Assembly (NCBI GenBank): GCA_018262705.1
Contig: JADFDQ010000006.1
Span: 1-64,000, forward strand
Direction: 5' to 3'
DNA length: 64,000 nt
Origin: Xanthomonas sp.
GTDB taxonomy: Bacteria > Pseudomonadota > Gammaproteobacteria > Xanthomonadales > Xanthomonadaceae
Shown here: positions 25,713 through 39,142 of the stretch, in pieces
How positions within the stretch are numbered: position 1 is the stretch's first letter
How the letters are laid out: each line of letters begins with the position of its first letter
Notes under the pieces: model-generated
What the model saw: the letters and a program-made list of their open reading frames with translations, nothing else
Told to the model about the DNA's origin: nothing
The model's database searches: none
Translations under genes and position numbers: made by a program

Positions 25713-26055
25713 TTTGAAAATCAGCGGTCAGGGGCGGGAGTTGGGGACCGGGTACCGGGAACTTGGGACTTGGGACAAGAGCAGGGCAGGTGGCGAGTGG
25801 ACAATCGTGATGATCACGGCGCAAGCTCTGTGCGCTCTGGCCCCCGACCTCTAGCTTCTGAACCTGGCCCGCTTGCCCTCTTGCACTTGGTTCCCTGCTC
25901 CCAAGCTCTCTGCTCTGCCTTCCGGCTCTTGGTCCCTGGTCCTCGGTTCCCAAGCTCTCTAGCTCTGCCCTCTGGCTCTTGGTCCCCGGTACCCGGTTCC
26001 CTGTCCCTAATCTCTTAATCCCTGCCCTCTGGCCTCCGACCCCTGCCCCCTGGCA
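25713..26055. repeat. Gene-free region filled with low-complexity GGGACC/GGTCCC repeats forming a long imperfect inverted repeat
   Basis: A 343-bp gap between the MBL gene and fumC with no credible gene. The left part (25740-25800) is G-rich (GGGGACCGGGTACCGGGAAC). The right part (about 25870-26050) is C/T-rich with recurring TCTTGGTCCC, GGTTCCC and AGCTCTCT words. The block at 25981-26004 (GTCCCCGGTACCCGGTTCCC) is close to the reverse complement of 25744-25763, so the region could fold into a long hairpin. It separates two minus-strand genes, and no promoter could be picked out. Confidence 0.75.
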
Positions 26056-27453
<1,398 letters not shown>

Positions 27454-27509
27454 GTTTGGCGACTCCATGAAAAATTTCGGCGCGGAAGGATACCGCCTCC
27501 GGCAGTTAG

Positions 27510-28904
<1,395 letters not shown>

Positions 28905-28937
28905 CACGATTCCGCGCGCAGCGGCGCAGGAGCCCCG

Positions 28938-29438
28938 ATGAACGACACGCCCGCCCCCACCGACCTGATCCGAATCACCGATCAGGAAACTGCCGTAGCC
29001 ACCACTGCACGCGCGATCGCCGACGCCCGCCGCTTCGTGTGGATCCGCAGCCTCGACCTCGATCCATGGCTGTTCGACCACCCCGACGTGCTCGACGCCC
29101 TGCGCGGCTTTGCCACCCACGGCCACGACACCCAGGTGCTGATTCTTCTGCACGACCACGCCGCGCCGCAGGCCGCACACGCCAAGCTGCTCGACCTCGC
29201 CCAACGCCTGCCCAGCGTGTTCCAGTTCCGCGAAGTGGACGACCCCGCCTACCGCGAGGATCGCGCGGCGATGGTGGCCGGCGATGCCGGTGGCTACTAT
29301 TTCCGGCCGCAGGGCGACCGCTTCGAAGGCACCGGCTCGCTGGCTTCGCGCGCCCGCGTTCGCCAGCTCAAGGAACGCTTCGACGAAATCTGGGAGCGTT
29401 CGCGGACGATCACCGAATACCGCGCGCTGGGGCTGTAG
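28938..29438 (+). CDS. Conserved hypothetical protein, possibly phospholipase D-like/DUF7931
   Basis: A 166-residue soluble protein with no signal peptide. The central segment (FVWIRSLDLDPWLFDHPDVLDALRG, then TQVLILLHD) looks like the beta-strand core of phospholipase D-like proteins, and I recall it as DUF7931. The catalytic HxKxxxxD motif is not present: HAKLLDLA has the His and Lys but the Asp falls too early. It begins 33 bp after purB on the same strand and may share its transcript. Function unknown. Confidence 0.75.
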   Translation: MNDTPAPTDLIRITDQETAVATTARAIADARRFVWIRSLDLDPWLFDHPDVLDALRGFATHGHDTQVLILLHDHAAPQAAHAKLLDLAQRLPSVFQFREVDDPAYREDRAAMVAGDAGGYYFRPQGDRFEGTGSLASRARVRQLKERFDEIWERSRTITEYRALGL

Positions 29439-29474
29439 CGCAGGCTGAAACGCCCTATTCAGCAAGTTCCGGCC

Positions 29475-29480
29475 TATAAT
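29475..29480 (+). promoter_or_regulatory. Consensus -10 hexamer TATAAT upstream of sucA
   Basis: A perfect TATAAT lies about 100 bases before the sucA start, after the upstream gene's stop codon. No clear -35 is found at 16-18 bp spacing, so activation by a regulator is possible. Expected transcript start is near 29487, giving a leader of about 95 nt. Confidence 0.5.
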
Positions 29481-29581
29481 TCCAGTTCTTTGCAGTCGCT
29501 TGTCCGAAAAACCGGCGAATGCACGTCACGGCCCGCGCCGGGCCGGGATTCCCACCCATCTCGAAGGTTGTCAGCCACGCC

Positions 29582-32410
29582 GTGGACAGTCTCCTCAAGC
29601 AGTTCGCCCAAACCTCACAACTCGTCAGCAACGGCACCTACATCGAGGATCTGTACGAACAGTACCTGGCCGCGCCCGACAGCGTCAGCCCGGACTGGAA
29701 GCGCTATTTCGACACATTGCACGGCCGCGAAGCCGGCGACGTGCCACATTCGGCCGTCATCGCGCAGATCGCCGAAGCCGCACGCAATGCCGCGCGCGGC
29801 ATTGTCTCCGCCGGCTCGAGCGACGAGCGCGAGCGCCACGTCGGGCGTCTGATCACGGCCTTTCGCTCGCGTGGCCATCTGGGTGCCAAACTCGATCCAC
29901 TCGGCATGACCCCGCCGATGAATCCGCCGGATCTGGAACTGGGCTTCCACCAGTTTTCCGACAGCGACCTCGATTCCGAATTCAGCACCGGCGGCATTGG
30001 CGGCCAGAGCCACATGAAGCTGCGCGATCTGCTGGCTCGCCTGCGCGCGACCTACACCGCCAGCATCGGTGCCGAGTTCATGCACATCGCCAACGCCGAG
30101 CAGCGACGCTGGATTTACGAACGACTGGAATCCGCTGGCGGCAACTACGGTCGCAGCAAGGACGAAAAGCTGCGCATCCTCGAACGCCTGACCGCCGCCG
30201 AAGGGCTGGAACGCTACCTGCACACCAAGTACGTCGGCCAGAAGCGCTTCTCGCTGGAAGGCGGCGATTCGCTGATCCCGCTGCTGGACGTCGCGGTGCG
30301 CCGCGCCGGCGCGGACGGCGTCAAGGAAGCGGTGATCGGAATGGCCCACCGCGGCCGCCTCAACGTGCTGGTCAACACCCTCGGCAAGCCGCCGCGCAGG
30401 CTGTTCGACGAATTCGAGGGCAAGTTCGAAAGCAGCCGTCCGAACGATCGCGCCCACACCGGCGACGTGAAATACCACCTCGGTTTTTCCGCCAACATCG
30501 ACACCCCGGGGGGGCCGATCCACCTGGCGCTGGCGTTCAATCCCTCGCACCTGGAAATCGTCGATCCGGTGGTTGCCGGCAGCGTGCGCTCGCGCCAACT
30601 TCGCCACGAAGACCACGAGCGCAAGCGGGTGCTGCCGATCCTGATCCACGGCGACGCCTCGTTCGCCGGCCAGGGCGTGGTGATGGAACTGCTGCAGATG
30701 TCGCAGGCGCGCGGCTTCCGCGTCGGCGGCACGATCCACGTGGTGGTCAACAACCAGGTCGGCTTCACCACCAGCGCGGCCGAAGACGCGCGCTCCACCT
30801 TCTATTGCACCGACGTCGCCAAGATGGTCGGCGCGCCGGTGCTGCACGTGAACGGCGACGATCCCGAAGCCGTGGCCTTCTGCGCCGAACTTGCCTTCGA
30901 CTACCGCCAGCGCTTCGGCAACGACGTCGTCATCGACATCGTCTGCTACCGCCGCCACGGCCACAACGAGGCCGACGAGCCGGCGGCGACCCAACCGCTG
31001 ATGTACAAGATCATCCGCGCGATGAAGACCACCCGCGAGCTGTACGCGGCGAAACTGGCCGCGGAAGGCACGCTCGACGCAGCGGGCTCCCAGGCGCTGA
31101 TGGACAGCTACCGCAACCAGCTCGACGCCGGCGAGGTGACCGCCGACGTGGTCGAAGTTCCGCCGGACGCGCTGGCCGTGGACTGGCGCCCGTTTCTTGA
31201 GGCCGACCTGCACGACGAGGTCGACACCCGGGTCGCGCGCAAGACGCTGGACAAACTGGCCGCGCAGATCAATGCGGTTCCAGATTCGGTGTCGCTGCAT
31301 CCGCGCGTGGCCAAGATCTACGACGACCGCCGCAAGATGGTCTCCGGCGAGCATCCGGCCGACTGGGGCTTTGGCGAAAATCTCGCCTACGCCACGCTTG
31401 TCAGCGAAGGCTACCGGCTGCGGCTGGTCGGTCAGGATTGCGGGCGCGGCACCTTCTTCCACCGTCATGCGATCCTGCACGACCAGAACACCGACGCCTA
31501 CTACATTCCGCTGCGCCAGCTGGTCGAAAAGCCGGAAGACGTCGCCATCATCGACTCGCTGCTCAGCGAGGAAGCCGTGCTCGCCTTCGAATATGGCTAT
31601 TCCACCGCCGACCCGATGACCTTGGACATCTGGGAGGCGCAGTTCGGCGACTTCGCCAACGGCGCTCAGGTGGTCATCGACCAGTTCGTGTCCTCGGGCG
31701 AAGCCAAGTGGGACCGCCTGTGCGGCCTGGTGCTGTATCTGCCGCACGGCTACGAAGGCCAGGGCCCCGAACACAGCTCGGCGCGGCTGGAGCGCTTCCT
31801 GCAGCTGTGCGCATTGGACAACATGGTGGTGTGTGCGCCGACCACGCCGGCGCAGGATTTCCACATGATCCGCCGGCAGATGCACCAGAAGACCCGCAAG
31901 CCGCTGATCGTGATGACGCCCAAGTCGCTGTTGCGCCACAAGCTGGCCGTCTCCACCATGGACGAATTCGCCAAGGGCGGATTCCAGCGCCTGATCCCGG
32001 ACAGCAACGCCACCGCGAAGAAAATTCGGCGCGTGGTGCTGTGCTCGGGCAAGGTCTATTACGACCTGCTGGAAGCAGCGCAAAAGCAGAAGCTCGACGA
32101 CGTGGCGCTGGTGCGGGTGGAGCAGCTGTATCCGTTCCCGCGCCCCGAACTGATCGCCGAACTCAAGCGCTTTGCCGCGGTGAAGGACGTGATCTGGTGC
32201 CAGGAAGAGCCGCTCAACCAAGGCGCGTGGTACCAGATCCAGCACCATCTGTACGCCTGCCTGCAGCCGAAGCAGACGCTCCGCTACGCCGGCCGCGACC
32301 GCTCGCCGGCCCCGGCGGTCGGCCACATGTCCGAACACGTGGCCGAACTGAAACAACTGGCTGCCGACGCGCTGACCAACAATTCCTCCGACGTCAACGA
32401 CGCCGACTGA
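29582..32410 (+). CDS. sucA: 2-oxoglutarate dehydrogenase E1 component
   Basis: The thiamine-diphosphate-dependent decarboxylase of the 2-oxoglutarate dehydrogenase complex (TCA cycle). With the GTG start at 29582 it is 942 residues, the usual length, and begins with the E1o N-terminal segment (SNGTYIEDLYEQYLAAP). Core motifs include GMAHRGRLNVL, GDASFAGQGVVMELLQ with HVVVNNQVGFTT (ThDP/metal), and CYRRHGHNEADEP. The in-frame ATG at 29519 would add 21 residues of unconserved sequence. It is followed by sucB after 27 bp and then lpdA, in a classic operon order. Confidence 0.96.
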   Translation: MDSLLKQFAQTSQLVSNGTYIEDLYEQYLAAPDSVSPDWKRYFDTLHGREAGDVPHSAVIAQIAEAARNAARGIVSAGSSDERERHVGRLITAFRSRGHLGAKLDPLGMTPPMNPPDLELGFHQFSDSDLDSEFSTGGIGGQSHMKLRDLLARLRATYTASIGAEFMHIANAEQRRWIYERLESAGGNYGRSKDEKLRILERLTAAEGLERYLHTKYVGQKRFSLEGGDSLIPLLDVAVRRAGADGVKEAVIGMAHRGRLNVLVNTLGKPPRRLFDEFEGKFESSRPNDRAHTGDVKYHLGFSANIDTPGGPIHLALAFNPSHLEIVDPVVAGSVRSRQLRHEDHERKRVLPILIHGDASFAGQGVVMELLQMSQARGFRVGGTIHVVVNNQVGFTTSAAEDARSTFYCTDVAKMVGAPVLHVNGDDPEAVAFCAELAFDYRQRFGNDVVIDIVCYRRHGHNEADEPAATQPLMYKIIRAMKTTRELYAAKLAAEGTLDAAGSQALMDSYRNQLDAGEVTADVVEVPPDALAVDWRPFLEADLHDEVDTRVARKTLDKLAAQINAVPDSVSLHPRVAKIYDDRRKMVSGEHPADWGFGENLAYATLVSEGYRLRLVGQDCGRGTFFHRHAILHDQNTDAYYIPLRQLVEKPEDVAIIDSLLSEEAVLAFEYGYSTADPMTLDIWEAQFGDFANGAQVVIDQFVSSGEAKWDRLCGLVLYLPHGYEGQGPEHSSARLERFLQLCALDNMVVCAPTTPAQDFHMIRRQMHQKTRKPLIVMTPKSLLRHKLAVSTMDEFAKGGFQRLIPDSNATAKKIRRVVLCSGKVYYDLLEAAQKQKLDDVALVRVEQLYPFPRPELIAELKRFAAVKDVIWCQEEPLNQGAWYQIQHHLYACLQPKQTLRYAGRDRSPAPAVGHMSEHVAELKQLAADALTNNSSDVNDAD

Positions 32411-32437
32411 CCCATCGTTTTTCGACAGGACGCCCTC

Positions 32438-33649
32438 ATGGCCACCGAAGTCAAAGTCCCGATACTTCCCGAATCCGTCGCCGACGCCACCATCGCCAGC
32501 TGGCACAAGAAGGTCGGCGATCCGGTTGCACGCGACGAAAACCTGATCGACCTTGAAACCGACAAGGTGGTGCTGGAAGTGCCCTCGCCGGTCGACGGCG
32601 TGCTCAAGGAGATCAAGTTCGCTGAAGGCGCCACCGTCGTCGGCGGCCAGCTGATCGCCATCATCGAAGAGGGCGCAGCACCTGCGGCCGCGCCGCCGGC
32701 ACCCGCCGCCGCCGCTGCGCCGGTCGCTGCCTCCGCGCCCGCTGCGGCGCCTGCGGCTGCTGCCAAACCCTCAGCCCCTGCAACAGCCGCTCCCGCCGCC
32801 GACGCATTGCCGCCGGGCGCACGCTTCACCGCCGTCACCGCCAACGTCGATCCGTCCAACGTCGCCGGCACCGGCCGTCGCGGCATGGTGACCAAGGAAG
32901 ACATCGTCAACTACGCCGCCGGCAAGACTGCGCCGCTGCCGGCCAGCGCCCGCCCCGAGCAGCGCGTGCCGATGACCCGCATGCGCACCCGCATCGCCGA
33001 GCGGCTGATGCAGTCGAAGAACTCGATCGCGATGCTGACCTCGTTCAACGAGGTCAACCTAGCCAAGGTCATGCAGATGCGCAAGGAACTGGGCGACCAG
33101 TTCCAGAAGGAAAACGGCATCAAGCTCGGCTTCATGAGCTTCTTCGTGAAGGCCGTCGCCAACGCCCTGCAGAAATATCCGGTGGTCAACGCATCGGTGG
33201 ACGGCAACGACATCATCTACCACGGCTACGCCGACATCAGCATCGCGGTCTCGACCGAACGCGGGCTGGTGACGCCGGTGCTGCGCAATGCCGAGCGCAT
33301 GTCTTTCGCCGAAATCGAACAGGGCATCGCCACCTACGCCACCCAAGCCCGCGAAGGCGGCCTGAAGCTGGAAGACCTGCAGGGCGGCACCTTCACCATC
33401 ACCAACGGCGGCACCTTCGGTTCGCTGTTCTCCACGCCGATCGTCAACCCGCCGCAAAGCGCAATTCTCGGCATGCACACGATCAAGGAACGCGCCGTGG
33501 TCGAAAATGGCCAGGTGATCGCCGCGCCGATGATGTACATCGCCATCAGCTACGACCACCGCGTCATCGACGGCAAGGACGCGGTACTGTTCCTGGTGGA
33601 CATCAAGAACCAGCTGGAAAATCCGCACCGGATGCTGCTGGGGATGTGA
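32438..33649 (+). CDS. sucB: 2-oxoglutarate dehydrogenase E2, dihydrolipoyllysine succinyltransferase
   Basis: The 403-residue core of the complex. The lipoyl domain (1-77) carries the lipoylation lysine K43 in [10 protein letters not shown]. It is followed by an Ala/Pro linker (about 80-122), a peripheral subunit-binding domain ([18 protein letters not shown]), and the acyltransferase domain with [13 protein letters not shown] near the C-terminus (catalytic His and Asp). The first helix of the binding domain looks atypical ([15 protein letters not shown]), though related Lysobacterales proteins appear similar. A 27-bp gap separates it from sucA. Confidence 0.96.
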   Translation: MATEVKVPILPESVADATIASWHKKVGDPVARDENLIDLETDKVVLEVPSPVDGVLKEIKFAEGATVVGGQLIAIIEEGAAPAAAPPAPAAAAAPVAASAPAAAPAAAAKPSAPATAAPAADALPPGARFTAVTANVDPSNVAGTGRRGMVTKEDIVNYAAGKTAPLPASARPEQRVPMTRMRTRIAERLMQSKNSIAMLTSFNEVNLAKVMQMRKELGDQFQKENGIKLGFMSFFVKAVANALQKYPVVNASVDGNDIIYHGYADISIAVSTERGLVTPVLRNAERMSFAEIEQGIATYATQAREGGLKLEDLQGGTFTITNGGTFGSLFSTPIVNPPQSAILGMHTIKERAVVENGQVIAAPMMYIAISYDHRVIDGKDAVLFLVDIKNQLENPHRMLLGM

Positions 33650-33653
33650 TCGT

Positions 33654-35225
<1,572 letters not shown>

Positions 35226-35247
35226 TCTCGCCTGCCTCGCCATTTCC

Positions 35248-35298
35248 GTAGGAGCGCACCGCAGGGGCGCGATGCTTTCGTGGCGTGTTCGCTCCTAC
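35248..35298. repeat. REP-like hairpin after lpdA
   Basis: GTAGGAGCG at 35248-35256 pairs with CGCTCCTAC at 35290-35298. The loop contains the 20-mer also found at 22435-22454. It lies between lpdA and a convergent gene, where a transcription end would be expected, but there is no U-run, so it is better read as a REP-type element. Confidence 0.65.
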
Positions 35299-35318
35299 GC
35301 CGTCCAATCAAGTTGCGT

Positions 35319-36299
35319 TCACAGCGGCAACCGCATCCCCTCGCGCGAGACGTGGAATCCACGCTGCTCCACGCTGCGCGCCTGCGGGCTGTCGGCGCGC
35401 AGCAGCGGGTTGCTGTGGTTCATGTGGATGAAATAGAGCTTGCCGCGTTCGCTGGCCGGCAGATCCGCGAGCAGATCCATCGTATGTGTCACCAGCGGGT
35501 GCGGGATGTCCGTCATGTCGCGTCCCGGCAGTTCGTCCATGCTGTAGAAGGTGGCGTCGACCAGCGCGTAGTCCACCGTCGCCAGCATCTCGCGCAGATT
35601 GCGGTTCCATTTTTCCCAGGCGTCGATGTCGGGAATGAACAGCGCCGACCGGTTCGGGCCACGAATCAGAAAGCCCACCGTTTCGGAATACTCGTCCCGG
35701 TGCGGCACCTGCAGCGGCGTGACGGTGATGCCATCGGCGAGCCGCGTCGGCTGGCCGTCTTCCAGCGGCTTCAGCGCGATGTTGTGCAGCGACACCAACT
35801 GGCTCCACGGCCCGTTGCCGGTCAGGAACGCGCGCATCCTCGGCATGGCATAGACCGGCACGTCCTTCGTCCCCATCACCTCGCGCCCGAAATACATCAA
35901 GCCGACGTAATGGCCGATGTGCGCATGGGTCAGAAACACCCCGCCGAAGGCGTAGGTTTTGCTCGGCGCTTCCCGTTCCAGCCGGTAGAACTGGATCGGA
36001 AAATCGGGCGTGGCGTCGAACAGGTAGTCGAGCTTCGCGACCGGATCGATCAGCGCCAACGATGAGGTTGGGTGACGCAGCTCCGGGTACTTCCAGCCGA
36101 GCAGGCAATGCGGCTTGAAGCAGCCGGCCTGCGGATCGCTGCCGTCCTGACTGATACCGAGCACGAACAGATAGGGCGACGTGGGCTGCAGCGTCATGGC
36201 CGCATCCTGCCCCGCTGGCTGCACTGCTCCCGCAAGGTCGCTCAGCGCCAGCGCGGCGGCAAGCAGCGGAAAAATCAACATTCTTGCAACTATAGACAT
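35319..36299 (-). CDS. Exported PqqB-like MBL-fold hydrolase
   Basis: A 326-residue metallo-beta-lactamase-fold protein resembling PqqB of the pyrroloquinoline quinone pathway. A signal peptide covers about residues 1-25 (MLIFPLLAAALALSDLAGA). Similar-to-PqqB segments are VLGISQDGSDPQAGC, THAHIGHYVGLMYFGRE, VPHRDEYSETVGFLI and IHMNHSNPLL. The first metal motif reads HAHIGH rather than the usual HxHxDH. No pqqA, C, D or E gene is nearby, and the family member here is exported, so it is unlikely to act in PQQ synthesis. The substrate is unknown. Confidence 0.82.
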   Translation of the reverse strand: MSIVARMLIFPLLAAALALSDLAGAVQPAGQDAAMTLQPTSPYLFVLGISQDGSDPQAGCFKPHCLLGWKYPELRHPTSSLALIDPVAKLDYLFDATPDFPIQFYRLEREAPSKTYAFGGVFLTHAHIGHYVGLMYFGREVMGTKDVPVYAMPRMRAFLTGNGPWSQLVSLHNIALKPLEDGQPTRLADGITVTPLQVPHRDEYSETVGFLIRGPNRSALFIPDIDAWEKWNRNLREMLATVDYALVDATFYSMDELPGRDMTDIPHPLVTHTMDLLADLPASERGKLYFIHMNHSNPLLRADSPQARSVEQRGFHVSREGMRLPL

Positions 36300-36401
36300 C
36301 CGCGTACCCGAAGCGGGTTTCGCACCATCCTAACCTTGATCCGCCGCCGCGGTACGCGTTTTCCACACGCCGCATCACGCCGGCAATGGCACAATGCCGC
36401 G

Positions 36402-36995
<594 letters not shown>

Positions 36996-37060
36996 GCATC
37001 GCTCCGGCCTTTACTCGAACCACCGATGCAAGCAGGAATCAGCTTGACCGCACCCTTGCT

Positions 37061-37086
37061 CGTCATCCCGGCGCAAGCCGGGATCC
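37061..37086. repeat. Palindromic repeat, copy 1 (CATCCCGGCGCAAGCCGGGATC)
   Basis: A stem-loop with arms ATCCCGGC/GCCGGGAT and a GCAA-type loop, in the gap after the LOG gene. The same element occurs three times at 37434-37602 and once at 48970-48995, in either orientation. It is a REP-type repeat common in Lysobacterales. Confidence 0.8.
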
Positions 37087-37128
37087 AGCTTTTGCCCTTG
37101 CCCTTGTCGACTCCCAACGCCAGCAGCC

Positions 37129-37417
37129 ATGAAAGCCCCCCTGCGTATATCTCCTCGCCAGTCGCTACCGCGGAACTCTATACGCAGGAGTCACTTCGGA
37201 TCTCGTCAAGCGCATCTGGGAGCACAAGAACGACGCAGTTGCCGGGTTCACCCGAAAGTACCAAGTGCATGATCTGGTCTGGTTTGAGCAATATGACACC
37301 ATGGAAGCCGCGATCCAGCGCGAGAAGGCGATCAAGGAGTGGAAACGGGCCTGGAAGATTGAATTGATCGAGAAGGAAAATCCTCGATGGGTTGATCTGT
37401 ATCCGAGGTTGCTTTGA
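37129..37417 (+). pseudogene. GIY-YIG endonuclease-domain gene, frameshifted in a C6 tract
   Basis: From 37145 to the stop at 37415-37417 the frame encodes a UPF0213-like GIY-YIG protein: VYLLASRYRGTLYAGVTSDL (the GIY-YIG core), then RIWEHK, AIQREKAIKEWKRAWK, and a typical end NPRWVDLYPRLL. This frame has a stop at 37130 and no start codon near its beginning. The ATG at 37129 begins a frame (MKAP) that is one base off. A single missing base in AAAGCCCCCC (C6 at 37136-37141) would restore a normal 90-odd-residue gene. This could be a true mutation, a phase-variable tract or a sequencing error. Confidence 0.8.
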
Positions 37418-37433
37418 AGGCAGAATCAAGGGC

Positions 37434-37602
37434 TGGATCCCGGCCTGCGCCGGGATGACGTGGTAAAGCCGGGATGTGGATCGGCTGCACCTGAAATCGA
37501 GAGTTGGATCCCGGCCTGCGCCGGGATGACGTGGCAAAGCCGGGATGTGGATCGGCTGCACGTGAAATCGAGAGTTGGATCCCGGCTTGCGCCGGGATGA
37601 CG
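37434..37602. repeat. 71-bp tandem repeat, 2.4 copies, each with a REP palindrome
   Basis: Units begin with TGGATCCCGG at 37434, 37505 and 37576 (spacing exactly 71). Each starts with the GATCCCGGC-N-GCCGGGATGACG palindrome followed by a conserved 43-base spacer; the third copy stops after the palindrome. Copies 1 and 2 differ at only a few positions. The array fills the gap between the GIY-YIG pseudogene and the next gene. Confidence 0.9.
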
Positions 37603-37624
37603 AGCAAAATCCGAAAGAATCACC

Positions 37625-38629
37625 ATGACCGTTCCAGCAAACTTCCGCGCCTTCCGCATCCACAACGACGCCAGCGGCTACCGCAGCGGCATTGAAGCCA
37701 TCACGCTGGATGATCTCAATCCCGGTGAAGTGGTCGTCCGCACGGCGTATTCCTCAGTCAACTACAAGGACGCGCTGGCCGGCACCGGCAGAGGCAAGAT
37801 CCTGCGCCGGTTCCCGCTGGTCGGCGGAATAGATATTGCCGGTCACGTGGTTGCTTCCAGCGATCCCGCGTTCAAGGAAGGCGACGCGGTACTGACGACC
37901 GGCAGCGGGCTGTCGGAAACCCGCGACGGCGGCTATTCGGACTACGCGCGGCTCGACGCACGCTGGGTTATTCCGCTGCCCGCCGGGCTGAGCCTGCGCG
38001 AAGCCATGATCCTCGGCACCGCCGGTTTCACCGCCGCGCTGGGCCTGCTGCGCATGGAAGACAATCGGCAGACGCCGGAACTGGGGCCGCTGGCGGTCAC
38101 CGGCGCCACCGGCGGGGTCGGCTCGCTGGCGGTCGCCATTTACAGCCAGGCCGGCTACGAGGTCCATGCGATCAGCGGCAAATCGGCGCAGGCCGACTAC
38201 CTGAAAGCGCTGGGCGCAAGCGAAGTCTTCGGGCGCGAAGTGCTGGCCACCACCCGACCAATGGATTCGGCGCGCTTCGGCGGCGGGCTCGACAACGTCG
38301 GCGGGTCGATGCTGGCCGCCCTGCTGGCGCAGACCGCGCCCTACGGCAACGTCGCCAGCTGCGGGCTGGCGGCCTCGGCCGATCTGCACGCCACGGTGAT
38401 GCCCTTCATCATCCGCGGCGTCTCGCTGCTGGGCGTGGCCTCTGGCGGTACCGCGCGCGACGTCCGCGAAGAGGTCTGGCGGCGTCTGGCGGGCGACTGG
38501 AAGCCGGCCCACCTTGAGCAAATCTGCGCACGCGAGGTCGATCTGGACGGCCTGTCGGCGGTATTTTCCGACATGTTGGAAGGCAAATCGCTGGGCCGCA
38601 GCGTGGTGCGGCTTGGGAATGTGATCTAA
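37625..38629 (+). CDS. acuI: YhdH/AcuI-family quinone/acrylyl-CoA reductase
   Basis: A 334-residue zinc-independent MDR-superfamily oxidoreductase of the YhdH/YhfP group. AcuI members reduce acryloyl-CoA to propionyl-CoA with NADPH. Visible motifs are the SSVNYKDALAGTGRGKI segment, GTAGFTAALGLLRME and the NADP-binding GATGGVGSLAVAI. The start has the family-typical FRAFRIH. It is a single gene whose stop is followed closely by the promoter of the next gene. Exact substrate not proven by sequence. Confidence 0.88.
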   Translation: MTVPANFRAFRIHNDASGYRSGIEAITLDDLNPGEVVVRTAYSSVNYKDALAGTGRGKILRRFPLVGGIDIAGHVVASSDPAFKEGDAVLTTGSGLSETRDGGYSDYARLDARWVIPLPAGLSLREAMILGTAGFTAALGLLRMEDNRQTPELGPLAVTGATGGVGSLAVAIYSQAGYEVHAISGKSAQADYLKALGASEVFGREVLATTRPMDSARFGGGLDNVGGSMLAALLAQTAPYGNVASCGLAASADLHATVMPFIIRGVSLLGVASGGTARDVREEVWRRLAGDWKPAHLEQICAREVDLDGLSAVFSDMLEGKSLGRSVVRLGNVI

Positions 38630-38633
38630 GCGC

Positions 38634-38661
38634 TTGCAAGCGAAAAGTCGTCGGCTACAAT
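38634..38661 (+). promoter_or_regulatory. Putative sigma-70 promoter of the PilH-like gene, over a 12-bp palindrome
   Basis: A -35 TTGCAA at 38634-38639 and a -10 TACAAT at 38656-38661 are 16 bp apart. The -35 lies inside the perfect palindrome CGCTTGCAAGCG (38631-38642), which might be an operator. A GGGGA ribosome-binding site precedes the ATG at 38686. Confidence 0.55.
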
Positions 38662-38685
38662 TCCAAGGCAAACACGGGGATTTCC

Positions 38686-39063
38686 ATGGCACGCATCCTG
38701 ATCGTCGACGATTCGCCCTCCCAGCTGATGAGCATTCGTCGCATCGTCGAAAAACTTGGCCACGACGCACTCACGGCGGAAGACGGGGCTGCCGGCGTCG
38801 AAGCCGCCAAACGCGAGGTGCCGGATCTCGTCCTGATGGACGTGGTGATGCCTAACCTCAACGGCTTTCAGGCGACGCGCTCGATTTCACGCGAGCCGAC
38901 CACCCGCCACATTCCGGTGATTCTTGTGACGACCAAGGATCAGGACACCGACCGCGTCTGGGGCATGCGCCAGGGCGCCAAGGCCTACATCACCAAGCCC
39001 TTCAGCGAAGCCGAACTCGCGGCGATCATCGCCCAGTACGTGGGTGGGCCGAGCGCCGCTTGA
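38686..39063 (+). CDS. Single-domain response regulator, PilH-like
   Basis: A 125-residue stand-alone receiver. The acidic pair is D8-D9, the phospho-acceptor is D52 in LVLMDVVMP, and the conserved Lys is K104 in YITKPF. The sequence resembles PilH/PilG of the Pil-Chp twitching-motility system (LPVILVTTK, GMRQGAKAYITKPF). No pil genes are adjacent, and it has its own promoter, so assignment to PilH is by resemblance only. Confidence 0.88.
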   Translation: MARILIVDDSPSQLMSIRRIVEKLGHDALTAEDGAAGVEAAKREVPDLVLMDVVMPNLNGFQATRSISREPTTRHIPVILVTTKDQDTDRVWGMRQGAKAYITKPFSEAELAAIIAQYVGGPSAA

Positions 39064-39142
39064 ACCGCGGCGCGGGTGCGCGCAAGCCCGCAAGACAGCG
39101 CAGCAGCAACCCGGACAGGCGCGGCCACCGCGGCGCCATTAC

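Noticed and set aside
28938-29438. Active phospholipase D
   Set aside because: The HxKxxxxD catalytic motif is not met (HAKLLDLA has the Asp too early), so only a distant fold resemblance is claimed.
37434-37602. CRISPR-like array
   Set aside because: The 71-bp units have conserved spacers (nearly identical between copies), no unique spacer content and no cas genes; it is a tandem REP cluster.
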